Shown here: in pieces, positions 25,140 through 33,948 of the stretch | Numbering within the stretch: the stretch's first letter is position 1 | Layout of the letters: every line of letters begins with the position of its first letter | DNA from: Leptospira_A soteropolitanensis | GTDB taxonomy: Bacteria > Spirochaetota > Leptospiria > Leptospirales > Leptospiraceae | Strand: one strand, 5' to 3' | DNA length: 64,000 nucleotides | Assembly (NCBI RefSeq): GCF_026151335.1 | Contig: NZ_JAMQPP010000001.1 | Notes under the pieces: generated by a model | What the model was told of the DNA's origin: nothing | Database searches by the model: none | What the model saw: the letters and a program-made list of their open reading frames with translations, nothing else | Program-made: the position numbers and the translations under genes

Positions 25140-26088
25140 TGTAAAAGATTTGGTAGTTTCTTATAAACAATCCCAATCACTTTCTTTTTCTACTAAGCGT
25201 CTTGTTGCTGTGGAAGGAGTAAGTTTTACAATCCCAGAAGGAAAAATCTTAGGACTAGTTGGTGAATCAGGGTGTGGTAAATCCACAATAGGAAGGGCCA
25301 TTTTGTCCTTATTACCTTTTGATTCAGGATCCATCCAATTTGAGAATCAGGAAATTAAAAACATTCCCAAAGAAAAATTAAAAGCACTCAAAAGGAAAAT
25401 CCAAGTTGTTTTTCAAGATCCTTATTCTTCGCTAAACCCTCGTTTTACGATCGAAGAAATTCTTACGGAAGGTCTCCAAATACATTTTTCCAATCTTACG
25501 GCTTCGGAAAAAAAAGAAAAAGCAGTAAAGGCACTTGCAGAAGTCAATTTGCCTGCAGATATTTTACATCGTTATCCTCATGAGTTTAGTGGTGGGCAGA
25601 GACAAAGGATTGCCATTGCTCGCGCTTTAATTTTAGAACCAAGTCTAGTTGTTTGCGATGAAGCAGTTTCTGCTTTAGATATTTCTACCCAAGCACAAGT
25701 AATTAATAATATTTTGTTATTACGTGAGAAATTTGGTCTATCTTATTTGTTTATATCTCATGACTTGAACATAGTAAAACATGTATCGGATCGAATCGCT
25801 GTCATGTATTTAGGACAAATTGTAGAGGAATGTAGTCGTGACGAGATCTCACAAAAACCATTACATCCTTATACAAAGGCATTGTTCTCAGCTAGTTTTG
25901 ATCTTAAAGATAGAACCAAAATTTCTCATCCTTTAGTTGGTGAAATTCCTAGTTTGATGAACAAACCACGTGGTTGTAGATTCCATACAAGATGTCCTAT
26001 TGTTCAAGATATTTGTAAAATGGAAGAACCTGTGGAAACATTTCCTACACCAACACGTAGAGTAAAATGCCATTTCCCCTTGTTATAA
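25117..26088 (+). CDS. Peptide ABC transporter ATPase, OppF/DppF type
   Basis: The second ATPase, up to 323 residues. Walker A GESGCGKST, Q-loop FQDPYSSLNPRFT, signature FSGGQRQRIAIARAL, Walker B VVCDEAVSALD (glutamate kept) and the C-terminal RGCRFHTRCP are present. The start is uncertain: ATG at 25117 or 25126, or GTG at 25132. GGAGG at 25119-25123 is ideally spaced for the GTG at 25132, which would overlap the previous gene by only eight bases, so I favour that start functionally. Confidence 0.9.
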   Translation: MEEMKVLNVKDLVVSYKQSQSLSFSTKRLVAVEGVSFTIPEGKILGLVGESGCGKSTIGRAILSLLPFDSGSIQFENQEIKNIPKEKLKALKRKIQVVFQDPYSSLNPRFTIEEILTEGLQIHFSNLTASEKKEKAVKALAEVNLPADILHRYPHEFSGGQRQRIAIARALILEPSLVVCDEAVSALDISTQAQVINNILLLREKFGLSYLFISHDLNIVKHVSDRIAVMYLGQIVEECSRDEISQKPLHPYTKALFSASFDLKDRTKISHPLVGEIPSLMNKPRGCRFHTRCPIVQDICKMEEPVETFPTPTRRVKCHFPLL

Positions 26089-26095
26089 AATTCTA

Positions 26096-28177
26096 ATGAA
26101 ATTAAGCTTTCGTGACAAAATCAAAGGCGTTGTCGGAAAAATTTTGCTGACTTCTATTTTTGTCGTTTCGATGACTATGTTTTTTATTCTGTATCCTCTT
26201 TTGGCGGATCCAGATTATTATAAAAAATTAATTCTGGATACAACAAACCAACTAACAGGACTAGAGGTGAACTACCAATCTTCGGAACCGGTATTTTTCC
26301 CTTTTCCTGGAATTGAACTGGCAGAAGTTACGGTTTCAAAAAATAACGACGAGTTGATTCAAGTTCACAAACTAAGGATCGAAGTTTATTATGGAGTTTT
26401 TGTTGGTAAACCTCTAGAAATAAAAAAGATATATCTTAACACGGGGACTGTCGAAATTGTCCGAGAAAAGGACGAATCCTTTCCACTTTTTGAACGAATT
26501 CTTTCTAAATCGGAATCTCCCCAAATTGAATCCCAAAAGCCTTCAGAAGAAGTAACAGACCAAAGAACTAAGTATTATTTCTCGAAAGTTTTTGCAAATT
26601 TTGTAAACCAAATCGAAATAAAAAACATTACGATTCTCTTTGAAGACAAATTATATTCTCGTAATGTCAAATTGTATCTTTGGGAAACCAGTTTTCAATT
26701 GGATCGAGAGATTAGAAATTTAGATGTTTATATCTATGGTAAGTTAAATGACGAGCCAATTTCTTTCAGTACAAATATGTCTTTTGTTACCGAAGAAATG
26801 AATTATGAATCGGCAAGATTGGAAGGTGAGTTTTCTTTTCAAAATTTAAAAGGAACAGATCTTCATGATATATTGATTATTTTTACTTATGGAGATCTGC
26901 GTTTTGTAAAAACTACAGGGAATATTCCTTTTTATAAAAGAGACGATGCAAAAATCTATGCAGTTGTAGATCGAATGCATATTAGAGATTTAGCTTTGAG
27001 AGATGGTAAAACTTTCGCTGATGGACAAGTTTCAACGATTATGAATTATGATATTCGCGAAGATAAGTTGTCTTTCGCAAATATTGTTGTAGATTGGAAA
27101 GGTAAATCAAAGTTAAACGGATCTGGTTATGTAAACTTTTTAAAACCACCTCTGTCGCCAACCATCTCATTTGAAGGAACTTCCGACTATCTGGATGTCC
27201 CTAGTATTATTAAAGTAATAAAAATCTGGATAGATCCTGATTTTGAAAAATCAATTTTAACAAGAGGTATTCCAAGTACTGGTTATGTGAACCGGATGAA
27301 TGTTTATTTGAATTTTAATTTAAGAAATTTGAATGCTGGAGACTTTCATGCTGATTCTCTAAAATTAAATGTTCATTATGCTAAAAGAAAACTGAATATC
27401 ACAAAATATGAATTAAAAGCTTATGAAGGATTTGCAACCGGAACCGGGCATTATCTTTGGGGAAAGAATGCGGGCCTCGAACTCAAAGGAAACATTAAAA
27501 ATTTAGCAATAGCACCGATTTTATCCGATCTTTTTAAAATATCGCCAATTACTGGAAAATTAGATTCCGAATTTGTTTTGAATTCTCCTGCAGATACAGA
27601 AGATGCCCTAGTTAATAACTTACAAATTACTGGTAATATCAATGCCAAGAATGGTGAGTTATTAAGTTATACAAATATTTTGAAACCAATTAGTTCGATA
27701 GGAAGTGTAATTAATTTAAAAAAAGTGGATTTTAGCCGAGCGACACCGTATAACGAGTTAAAGTTTGATTTCCGTTACGCAAAAGAATCCATTGAAGTAA
27801 CTAATTTTACTTTAAAAGCGGATGGGATTGCCGGTTCTGGTGTTGGCAAAATTGGTTTCAATAAAAACATCGATATGAAGTTCACCGTTGGTTTTCCAGG
27901 AGTGGCCGGAAGAGCGTTAAAACTTCCCATTATTTATAGAGGAACCTACGGAGTTTCAACCCCATTTATTGATCCTATTTGGCTTGGTTCAGTGTATGCA
28001 GGAACTATTTTTTTAGCAAGTCCCGCTGGTGCTGCTGTAGGTGGAATTGCTGGATCAGCCATGTCGGAGTATGTAAACAAAGCAGTGGATAATGTCACTG
28101 GTGGCGTGCAAAAAGGTTGGAATGGAATTAAATCTCTGTTTGGCGGAAAAGGCGAGGAAGGAAAAACGGAGGAATAA
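26096..28177 (+). CDS. AsmA-like envelope protein
   Basis: A 693-residue protein with one N-terminal membrane segment (about 14-36) and a long beta-rich periplasmic part. The region after the helix (LADPDYYKKLILDTTNQLTG, then ELAEVTVSKN) and the C-terminal pattern of short repeats (ITGNINAKNGELL, FRYAKESIEVTNFTLKADG) match AsmA/TamB-type proteins, which are thought to act in lipid movement or outer-membrane biogenesis. The very end is glycine-rich. Eight bases separate it from the ATPase gene, so it may be the last gene of the seven-gene run. Confidence 0.75.
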   Translation: MKLSFRDKIKGVVGKILLTSIFVVSMTMFFILYPLLADPDYYKKLILDTTNQLTGLEVNYQSSEPVFFPFPGIELAEVTVSKNNDELIQVHKLRIEVYYGVFVGKPLEIKKIYLNTGTVEIVREKDESFPLFERILSKSESPQIESQKPSEEVTDQRTKYYFSKVFANFVNQIEIKNITILFEDKLYSRNVKLYLWETSFQLDREIRNLDVYIYGKLNDEPISFSTNMSFVTEEMNYESARLEGEFSFQNLKGTDLHDILIIFTYGDLRFVKTTGNIPFYKRDDAKIYAVVDRMHIRDLALRDGKTFADGQVSTIMNYDIREDKLSFANIVVDWKGKSKLNGSGYVNFLKPPLSPTISFEGTSDYLDVPSIIKVIKIWIDPDFEKSILTRGIPSTGYVNRMNVYLNFNLRNLNAGDFHADSLKLNVHYAKRKLNITKYELKAYEGFATGTGHYLWGKNAGLELKGNIKNLAIAPILSDLFKISPITGKLDSEFVLNSPADTEDALVNNLQITGNINAKNGELLSYTNILKPISSIGSVINLKKVDFSRATPYNELKFDFRYAKESIEVTNFTLKADGIAGSGVGKIGFNKNIDMKFTVGFPGVAGRALKLPIIYRGTYGVSTPFIDPIWLGSVYAGTIFLASPAGAAVGGIAGSAMSEYVNKAVDNVTGGVQKGWNGIKSLFGGKGEEGKTEE

Positions 28178-28218
28178 ACTTATTTTGTTGATTGATAATG
28201 GTATTTAAACCTAAACTT

Positions 28219-30036
28219 TTATTCCTCTTCATTGCGAATAGGAATTCCTTCTTTTTTTAGAATTTTAAGTGCATTGGTAGAACCTGAGACCCCATCTCGA
28301 ATTTTGTAATCAAAATCCATTTGTCCACCTACTTCTAATTCAGTGAAATGAAATCGTTTGGCCCAGGGAATCTCTGCAAGTTTCAAATCATGTGTTGTTA
28401 AAAATACAATAGTCTGTTTCTCCCGTAATACAGAAAGTATCTCTCTCGTGGCAATATAACGCTCTTTCGAATTAGTCCCTTTCAAAATTTCATCTAAAAA
28501 TAATATAGGTACTTGATCTGAATGTTCCGCAGTTTGAATGATGGAAGACAATCTTCTTACTTCACTATAAAAAAAGGAAACTCCATCTTCCATAGAATCT
28601 TGAGAACGAATCAGCGTATGAATTTTGAATTTAGGAAATTTAAAATTCGAACCAAGCACTGGTGCACCAGAACCGGCAAGTAACAAAGACATGGCGATAG
28701 ATCTAAGGTAGGTTGTTTTGCCACTCATATTTGACCCAGTAACAATCATTAAATCTCCTGGTTCCATTTTGGCGAGAGGATTGAACACACGACTGGATTT
28801 AGGAAGGAGGGGATGGACTAAACTATCGGCACAAAGGGGACCAGAATTGGATAGTTCCGCAAAACGAGCTTCCGGAAACAAAAATCCAAAATTCACAAAT
28901 GGTAAAATGGAATCTGTCCTTACCATTTGAACTTGCAGTTCATTCCAAAGTTTTCCAAATTTATTTTTCCATTTCTCAAGTGCTTTTATTTTCCAAAGAT
29001 CCCATAAACACAGAATGTTTAAAATAAGATGAGGTAAGGGAGAAATTAGTAACTCAGAAGAATCTCCGAGCGAGGAAATTAGACCAATCATTTGTTTGGT
29101 GGACTTTCTTTCTTTTGCCAAATAAATAAAGGTTTTTTGAAACCTGGAAGCGGCAGAAGATAAAGCTCTAATTTCTTTCCATTGTTTTAAGGAGTCGCGA
29201 CGATAACTCACAAATAAAATTCCGTTGGTAAGAAGTAGGAATGGAATGAGTGGTAGGTCAAATAACAATCCCAAAACAATATAAAAGGGTGAAAGGAATC
29301 CCCAAATCGGGAAAAAACCCTTTAAAAACCTCCTTTTTTTCCAAAACGAATCTTCTGCATGTACTTGCGGTAAAGAAAACTTTTCATTCGGTTCCCCGTC
29401 CGGTACTAAAAACTTACGTAAGAGGTGGTAACCATAGGAAGATTTTTTTTTAAGAATATGTTGAATCTCCGAAGGATCTGAATGGAGACTTGTATTTTCG
29501 ATTGGTTCTTGTAAAAATCGTTTGAGATAAGTTTCAAATCCAATCTCTGTGATGGTAGTATCATAAATTCCCAAAAAGCCTTGTTTGGTGCAAAGATCCA
29601 AATCAATCGAAAGAGGATGGTTCCGTACCGTTTCAGGGTACTCCCAAAGTTCTCTTGTTTTAATTTTTTTGAACTCACCCCGGAGTCTTGAAAGTTCTTC
29701 TAAAATAAAAAAGTTAGTTTTTTGGGCGTATTGGATTTGGTTTTTACGTTTGGAATATAACTGAACCAAATAAGAAAAAGGCAGTAGAATTAAGAGCGAA
29801 TATATATACTCTTTCCAGGATTGGTGACTGAGATAACAAAATAGAAGTGTTGCTACAAATGAAAAAAAAGTTACAAACCTGAGAACAGAAACTTTCCTTA
29901 ATCTTTGCGACAGGAATTGAATTTTGTTTTGGTAACGTTTGTTCCTGTGAGTTAGGAACAGGAAAGTTGGATTAGTGGAAAAGAGGTCGTTCGTAATTTT
30001 CTTCTTCCCTGCGAGAAATCTCTGTGTCGAGAACAC
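28219..30036 (-). CDS. Membrane-anchored MutS-like ATPase
   Basis: A 605-residue protein with two N-terminal membrane segments (about 50-90) and another hydrophobic pair (about 240-280). A MutS-type ATPase domain follows: Walker A GSNMSGKTT (about 433), Walker B ILFLDEILKGTNSKER and H-loop TTHDLKLAE. The mismatch-recognition domain I of MutS and the Smr domain of MutS2 are absent. It resembles transmembrane MutS-related proteins known mainly from Bacteroidetes. The GTG start overlaps the upstream small gene by 65 bases, and no later standard start gives a sensible N-terminus. The role is unknown; classical mismatch repair is unlikely. Confidence 0.8.
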   Translation of the reverse strand: MFSTQRFLAGKKKITNDLFSTNPTFLFLTHRNKRYQNKIQFLSQRLRKVSVLRFVTFFSFVATLLFCYLSHQSWKEYIYSLLILLPFSYLVQLYSKRKNQIQYAQKTNFFILEELSRLRGEFKKIKTRELWEYPETVRNHPLSIDLDLCTKQGFLGIYDTTITEIGFETYLKRFLQEPIENTSLHSDPSEIQHILKKKSSYGYHLLRKFLVPDGEPNEKFSLPQVHAEDSFWKKRRFLKGFFPIWGFLSPFYIVLGLLFDLPLIPFLLLTNGILFVSYRRDSLKQWKEIRALSSAASRFQKTFIYLAKERKSTKQMIGLISSLGDSSELLISPLPHLILNILCLWDLWKIKALEKWKNKFGKLWNELQVQMVRTDSILPFVNFGFLFPEARFAELSNSGPLCADSLVHPLLPKSSRVFNPLAKMEPGDLMIVTGSNMSGKTTYLRSIAMSLLLAGSGAPVLGSNFKFPKFKIHTLIRSQDSMEDGVSFFYSEVRRLSSIIQTAEHSDQVPILFLDEILKGTNSKERYIATREILSVLREKQTIVFLTTHDLKLAEIPWAKRFHFTELEVGGQMDFDYKIRDGVSGSTNALKILKKEGIPIRNEEE

Positions 30037-30202
30037 GAATGAGACTTCCTAAGTCATTTAATCTCCATTTGTCGATGAGACGACCTTTTTCCCGACCAGA
30101 AAATTTATTCAAATACAGAGTCCCAAATAGGTCTTCCCCGTACTCATAAGCAACGAAACGCCCGCTTCGTCTGCCAGTAGAATTTTCTAATCGAATCGTC
30201 AT
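29972..30202 (-). CDS. Small basic protein of unknown function
   Basis: The start ATG at complement 30200-30202 gives 76 residues: a beta-rich N-terminal half (SGRFVAYEYGEDLFGTLYLNKF) and a charged C-terminal helix (RVLDTEISRREEENYE). No signal peptide and no family recognised. It overlaps the downstream MutS-like gene by 65 bases. Coding character looks real, but no ribosome binding site is seen. Confidence 0.55.
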   Translation of the reverse strand: MTIRLENSTGRRSGRFVAYEYGEDLFGTLYLNKFSGREKGRLIDKWRLNDLGSLIRVLDTEISRREEENYERPLFH

Positions 30203-30287
30203 GGACGAATACCAATAATCAGAGAAAAAAAAATAGTACAAGCAAAATTTTTTACTTCAGGATATTCATTTTCCGGCGATACATATA

Positions 30288-30581
30288 TTGGGGAAAGGCT
30301 ACTTACCACGGATGGTGGGAAACCTTAATAGACAAATACCCCAGAAACCGGAAAGCACGGAGGCTTGTATGGATTTCTATCCCGATATGAATTTGGAGTT
30401 TAAAAGCTCCTTTGTGAAGACCAACCAGTTTTTAGCCAATACACAAGACGAAACATTGCTCCCGCAAATGGGACTTGCGGCTCGTAATCTACTCAATCTC
30501 GAACAAATGACCAAACTCCGCGAAATTCGCAAACGACACCTGAAAAAAGGACGCCAACGCGAAGGGTTCCACTGGGATTAA
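30288..30581 (+). CDS. Small hypothetical protein
   Basis: A 97-residue frame from TTG at 30288; an ATG at 30312 would give 89 residues and may be the true start. The C-terminal half is helical and strongly basic (LREIRKRHLKKGRQREG). No domain recognised. It is divergent from the small minus-strand gene and ends 15 bases before a good promoter for the acyl-CoA synthetase gene. Moderate support only. Confidence 0.5.
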   Translation: MGKGYLPRMVGNLNRQIPQKPESTEACMDFYPDMNLEFKSSFVKTNQFLANTQDETLLPQMGLAARNLLNLEQMTKLREIRKRHLKKGRQREGFHWD

Positions 30582-30596
30582 ATGCCTAAATTTCTC

Positions 30597-30624
30597 TTGA
30601 CCATCTGAAAGTAGGGCCTATCAT
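30597..30624 (+). promoter_or_regulatory. Sigma-70-like promoter for the acyl-CoA synthetase gene
   Basis: TTGACC (30597-30602) and TATCAT (30619-30624) are separated by 16 bases, close to the -35/-10 consensus. They lie about 26 bases before the ATG at 30650, with GGAGAG as ribosome binding site in between. Confidence 0.55.
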
Positions 30625-30649
30625 AAAGACCGCTTTTAGATGGAGAGAT

Positions 30650-32698
30650 ATGGCAAATAACCTAGCAGAAGTTTATAAGGAATCCGCAGAAAAATTCGGT
30701 CCAAGACCCGCATTCTGGTATAAGAATGCTCAAAAGGATTACCAAGCCTTAACTTACAAGGAACTTTACGAAGATGGGCTCGCATTGGCAGAAGCCCTCA
30801 TTGAATTAGGCGTAAAGGCTAGAGAACACGTAGGTGTTCTTGCTGACAATCGTATGGAATGGATCATCGCCGATTGTGCGGTGTTAACTGCAGGAGCAGC
30901 CAACGTTCCAAGGGGCTCAGACATTACTGATTCTGAAATCGTTTATATTTTGAATCATTCTGAAGCCAAAGTGGTTTTCGTCGAAAATGATAAAGTTTAC
31001 GAAAAATATAAAAACAACAAATCGCAACTGAAGTTGGTGAAAACCGTAATTATTATGGATAAAGACACCAAACTAAAGTCAGGTGCTGGAATCCTTCATT
31101 TTTACGATCTCCTGGAACAAGGGAGAGATTTGCGTGCCAAAGGGAAACGTGAAGCAGAGAAACGAATGGCCGGAATCAAACCGGACGATTTGTACACTCT
31201 CATTTATACTTCTGGTACCACGGGAATGCCAAAAGGGGTTATGCTCATGCATTCCAATATGATTCACCAAATGCATTATGTGGTTCCACGTGTTGCTAAA
31301 GTATCACCGGATGATCGTCTTTTGTCTATTCTTCCTGTTTGGCATATCTTTGAACGAGTTGTGGAATACTTTGCCATCATCAACGGTGGTTCTACTTACT
31401 ACACAAAAGTAACGGAACTTCGTAATGATATCCAAAAAGCAAGGCCAACCTTTATGGCTTCTGCTCCACGTGTTTGGGAAAGTATTTATAACGGAATTTA
31501 TACTCGTATCAACGATCCAAAACAAACTCCTCCTGTAAGAAGAGTTTTGTTTAAAGTTGCCTACTTTTTTTCAAAACATTACCATGCCGCTGTTCGTTTC
31601 CTCAAAGGTTGGGAAGTGGATTATGTAGGAAGAAATATTTTTCAATCCTTAGTGTTGTCTCTTTTATCTATCGTTAAGCTTTTGTTAACTGGTCCATTCA
31701 CGGTAACTATCCTTTCGTTAATTGCTGCACAGTTTGGATTACCTGAAGAAAGTCCCCTTAAGACTCCACTTTATGTTCTCGCTGGACTAGGAGTTTTATT
31801 TAATTCCTTTACCTTAGATCGCATTGTGCTCGCAAAAATTCGTCAAGCGACAGGTGGGCATTTACGTGCTACTCTCTCTGGTGGAGGAGCACTTCAAAAA
31901 CACGTGGATGCTTTCTTTATGGATATTGGGATTACAGTTCTTGAAGGTTACGGTATGACCGAAACTGGGCCTGTGATTTCCGCAAGAACCTTTGATCGTC
32001 CCATTATGGGATCTGTGGGTGATATTGTTCCCCTTAGCCAAGTGCAACTTCGTGATGATGCGGGAAATGTCCTTTGTCATATCGACGACAAAAAAAATAT
32101 CATCTTCGGTAAGTTAGGTGTGAAGGGTGTGGTCCATATCAAGGGACCTCAGGTAATGAAAGGGTATTACAAAAATCCAGAAACAACTAAAAAGACTATC
32201 GTAGACAATTGGTTGAACACGGGTGATATTGGAATGATTAACTTCAAAAAGACACTGACTCTTACGGGTCGTGCGAAGGATACAATCGTTCTACTCGGTG
32301 GAGAAAACGTAGAGCCTGTTCCAATTGAAAATAAGATTGATGAATCACCGTACATCAAGCAGTCGATGATTGTGGGCCAAGACCAAAAAGTTTTAGGAGC
32401 CATCATAGTTCCTGACTTTGATGCACTCATTCCTTGGGCGGAAGAAAACGGAATTTCGGAAAAAGATCCCGAGAAATTAATCACCAATCCACGTATCGTT
32501 GACTTCTATAAAAAGGAAGTTCGTAATTTTAACAGTGTTAAAACAGGCTTTAAAAATTTCGAACAAGTCCAGTATGTAACACTCATCACGAAACCATTTG
32601 AAGTGGGAGATGAGCTTACTAACTTAATGAAAATGAAACGACATGTGATTACCGAAAAATACAAAGACAGAATTTTGGAACTCTACAAAAACAGTTAA
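30650..32698 (+). CDS. Long-chain acyl-CoA synthetase (AMP-forming) with hydrophobic insert
   Basis: A 682-residue adenylating enzyme that would activate fatty acids to acyl-CoA. The AMP-binding motif TLIYTSGTTGMPKG starts near residue 183, the GYGMTETGP motif is near 427, and TGDIG plus GRAKDTIVLLGGENV complete the core. Between the two parts of the N-terminal domain (about 325-390) lies an insert with two hydrophobic stretches (SLVLSLLSIVKLLL and a second), which could embed in the membrane. The crotonase gene follows one base later, so the two probably serve fatty-acid breakdown together. Confidence 0.93.
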   Translation: MANNLAEVYKESAEKFGPRPAFWYKNAQKDYQALTYKELYEDGLALAEALIELGVKAREHVGVLADNRMEWIIADCAVLTAGAANVPRGSDITDSEIVYILNHSEAKVVFVENDKVYEKYKNNKSQLKLVKTVIIMDKDTKLKSGAGILHFYDLLEQGRDLRAKGKREAEKRMAGIKPDDLYTLIYTSGTTGMPKGVMLMHSNMIHQMHYVVPRVAKVSPDDRLLSILPVWHIFERVVEYFAIINGGSTYYTKVTELRNDIQKARPTFMASAPRVWESIYNGIYTRINDPKQTPPVRRVLFKVAYFFSKHYHAAVRFLKGWEVDYVGRNIFQSLVLSLLSIVKLLLTGPFTVTILSLIAAQFGLPEESPLKTPLYVLAGLGVLFNSFTLDRIVLAKIRQATGGHLRATLSGGGALQKHVDAFFMDIGITVLEGYGMTETGPVISARTFDRPIMGSVGDIVPLSQVQLRDDAGNVLCHIDDKKNIIFGKLGVKGVVHIKGPQVMKGYYKNPETTKKTIVDNWLNTGDIGMINFKKTLTLTGRAKDTIVLLGGENVEPVPIENKIDESPYIKQSMIVGQDQKVLGAIIVPDFDALIPWAEENGISEKDPEKLITNPRIVDFYKKEVRNFNSVKTGFKNFEQVQYVTLITKPFEVGDELTNLMKMKRHVITEKYKDRILELYKNS

Positions 32699-32699
32699 T

Positions 32700-33476
32700 A
32701 TGACTCCTTTTGCAGAGATCTTTCATGGAGACCGCATCTTGGAAATCAAGATGCAGTCGAATGAAAAGAATACTTTTGATTTCGAAGCTTTTGTATTATT
32801 TGAACAAATTTTAAACAAACATGCAAACAATCCCAATTTGCGTGTTTTGCTTTTTACATCCGCACAAACTCAGTTTTTTTCGAATGGGATTGAACCCACT
32901 CTGATGTATGGAAAAACAGAATCCGATGTGCGTAAGTCCGTTGAACAACTGTTACGAACAGCCCAAACTTATTTCCACTTTCCTGTTCCTACTATTGCAG
33001 TGGTGAATGGGCATTGTATGGCGGCGGGCGCAGTGTTTGCGTTGTTCTCTGATTATCGGTACATGGTTGATAAAGGGGCAAGGATTGGGTTTTCGGAAGC
33101 AATTGTGGGACTCAACTTTCCTTCCATCCCAACCATCATTTTACAGGACTTGGTGGGTGTAAAAGTCACTCGAGACCTTTTATTCACTGGAAAACAAATC
33201 AAAGGCCCTGAAGCAAAAGAAATCGGACTTGTAGATGAATTATTTAGCGCCGAATCATTGTTTGCTGAATCCTTGAAGTTTGCCGAGTCACTTGCCAAAC
33301 TCACAAACAATTCTAGCCGTGGAATGAAAACAGCTTTAAGAGAACCTTATAGAAAAAAGATGGAATCTTTATTCCAAATAGATGCTGACCTTTTTACAAA
33401 AGTCATTTTATCGCCTGATGGCCAAGAAGGATTTTTGTCATTAATTGAGAAACGTAGACCTAAGTTCATTACTTGA
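32700..33476 (+). CDS. Enoyl-CoA hydratase/isomerase (crotonase) family protein
   Basis: A 258-residue crotonase. The oxyanion-hole region reads VNGHCMAAGAVFALFSDYRY, and GFSEAIVGLNFP supplies one acidic residue. The pattern is nearer to delta3-delta2-enoyl-CoA isomerases than to two-glutamate hydratases, but the exact reaction is not certain. It is directly coupled to the acyl-CoA synthetase gene (one base between), which supports a beta-oxidation role. Confidence 0.85.
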   Translation: MTPFAEIFHGDRILEIKMQSNEKNTFDFEAFVLFEQILNKHANNPNLRVLLFTSAQTQFFSNGIEPTLMYGKTESDVRKSVEQLLRTAQTYFHFPVPTIAVVNGHCMAAGAVFALFSDYRYMVDKGARIGFSEAIVGLNFPSIPTIILQDLVGVKVTRDLLFTGKQIKGPEAKEIGLVDELFSAESLFAESLKFAESLAKLTNNSSRGMKTALREPYRKKMESLFQIDADLFTKVILSPDGQEGFLSLIEKRRPKFIT

Positions 33477-33558
33477 ATTTAGGTTCTTACTTTGTTTGAT
33501 ACTTTCTACATTCTGAGTAAAATTCTAGTCGGGAAATTGGTTTCTTAAAACTACCCCA

Positions 33559-33598
33559 TTGACTCCATCATCATATTAAAAAGTCTAATGATAGGGAG
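33559..33598 (+). promoter_or_regulatory. Possible promoter and ribosome binding site of the arsenosugar pair
   Basis: TTGACT (33559-33564) and TCTAAT (33584-33589) are 19 bases apart, longer than ideal. AGGGAG (33593-33598) is a good ribosome binding site eight bases before the ATG at 33607. The rest of the 130-base gap shows nothing clear. Confidence 0.35.
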
Positions 33599-33606
33599 TT
33601 ATATTT

Positions 33607-33945
33607 ATGGCAGAAAATCATTATTACAACGCAAAAGATTTAGGAAAGTTTGGAGAAATTGGAAGAACCAATCCTGCCCTTGCTGATAAATTTTTTGGAT
33701 ATTACAATGCAGTGATGGCAGAAGGTGCTCTTTCCGAAAGAGAAAAAGCCCTGATTGCACTGGCGGTTGCTCATGCATTAAAATGTCCTTATTGTATAGA
33801 TGCGTATACAACCACCTCACTTCAAAAAGGCGCAGATGAAGCACAAATGAATGAAGCCGTTCACGTGGCAGCTGCGATGGCCGCAGGTATCAATTTGGTT
33901 CATAGTGTCCAAATGCAAAACAAAATTGATGAACTTTCTTTTTAG
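33607..33945 (+). CDS. AhpD/carboxymuconolactone-decarboxylase-like protein, arsenosugar-associated
   Basis: A 112-residue helical protein with the AhpD redox motif CPYC (EKALIALAVAHALKCPYCIDAYTTT) and a conserved glutamate and histidine (EAVHVAAAMAAG). It matches the small peroxidase-like proteins encoded next to arsS in many bacteria. The arsS gene begins three bases after its stop. A thiol-redox step in arsenosugar synthesis is inferred from the pairing; the reaction is not established. Confidence 0.88.
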   Translation: MAENHYYNAKDLGKFGEIGRTNPALADKFFGYYNAVMAEGALSEREKALIALAVAHALKCPYCIDAYTTTSLQKGADEAQMNEAVHVAAAMAAGINLVHSVQMQNKIDELSF

Positions 33946-33948
33946 TTT

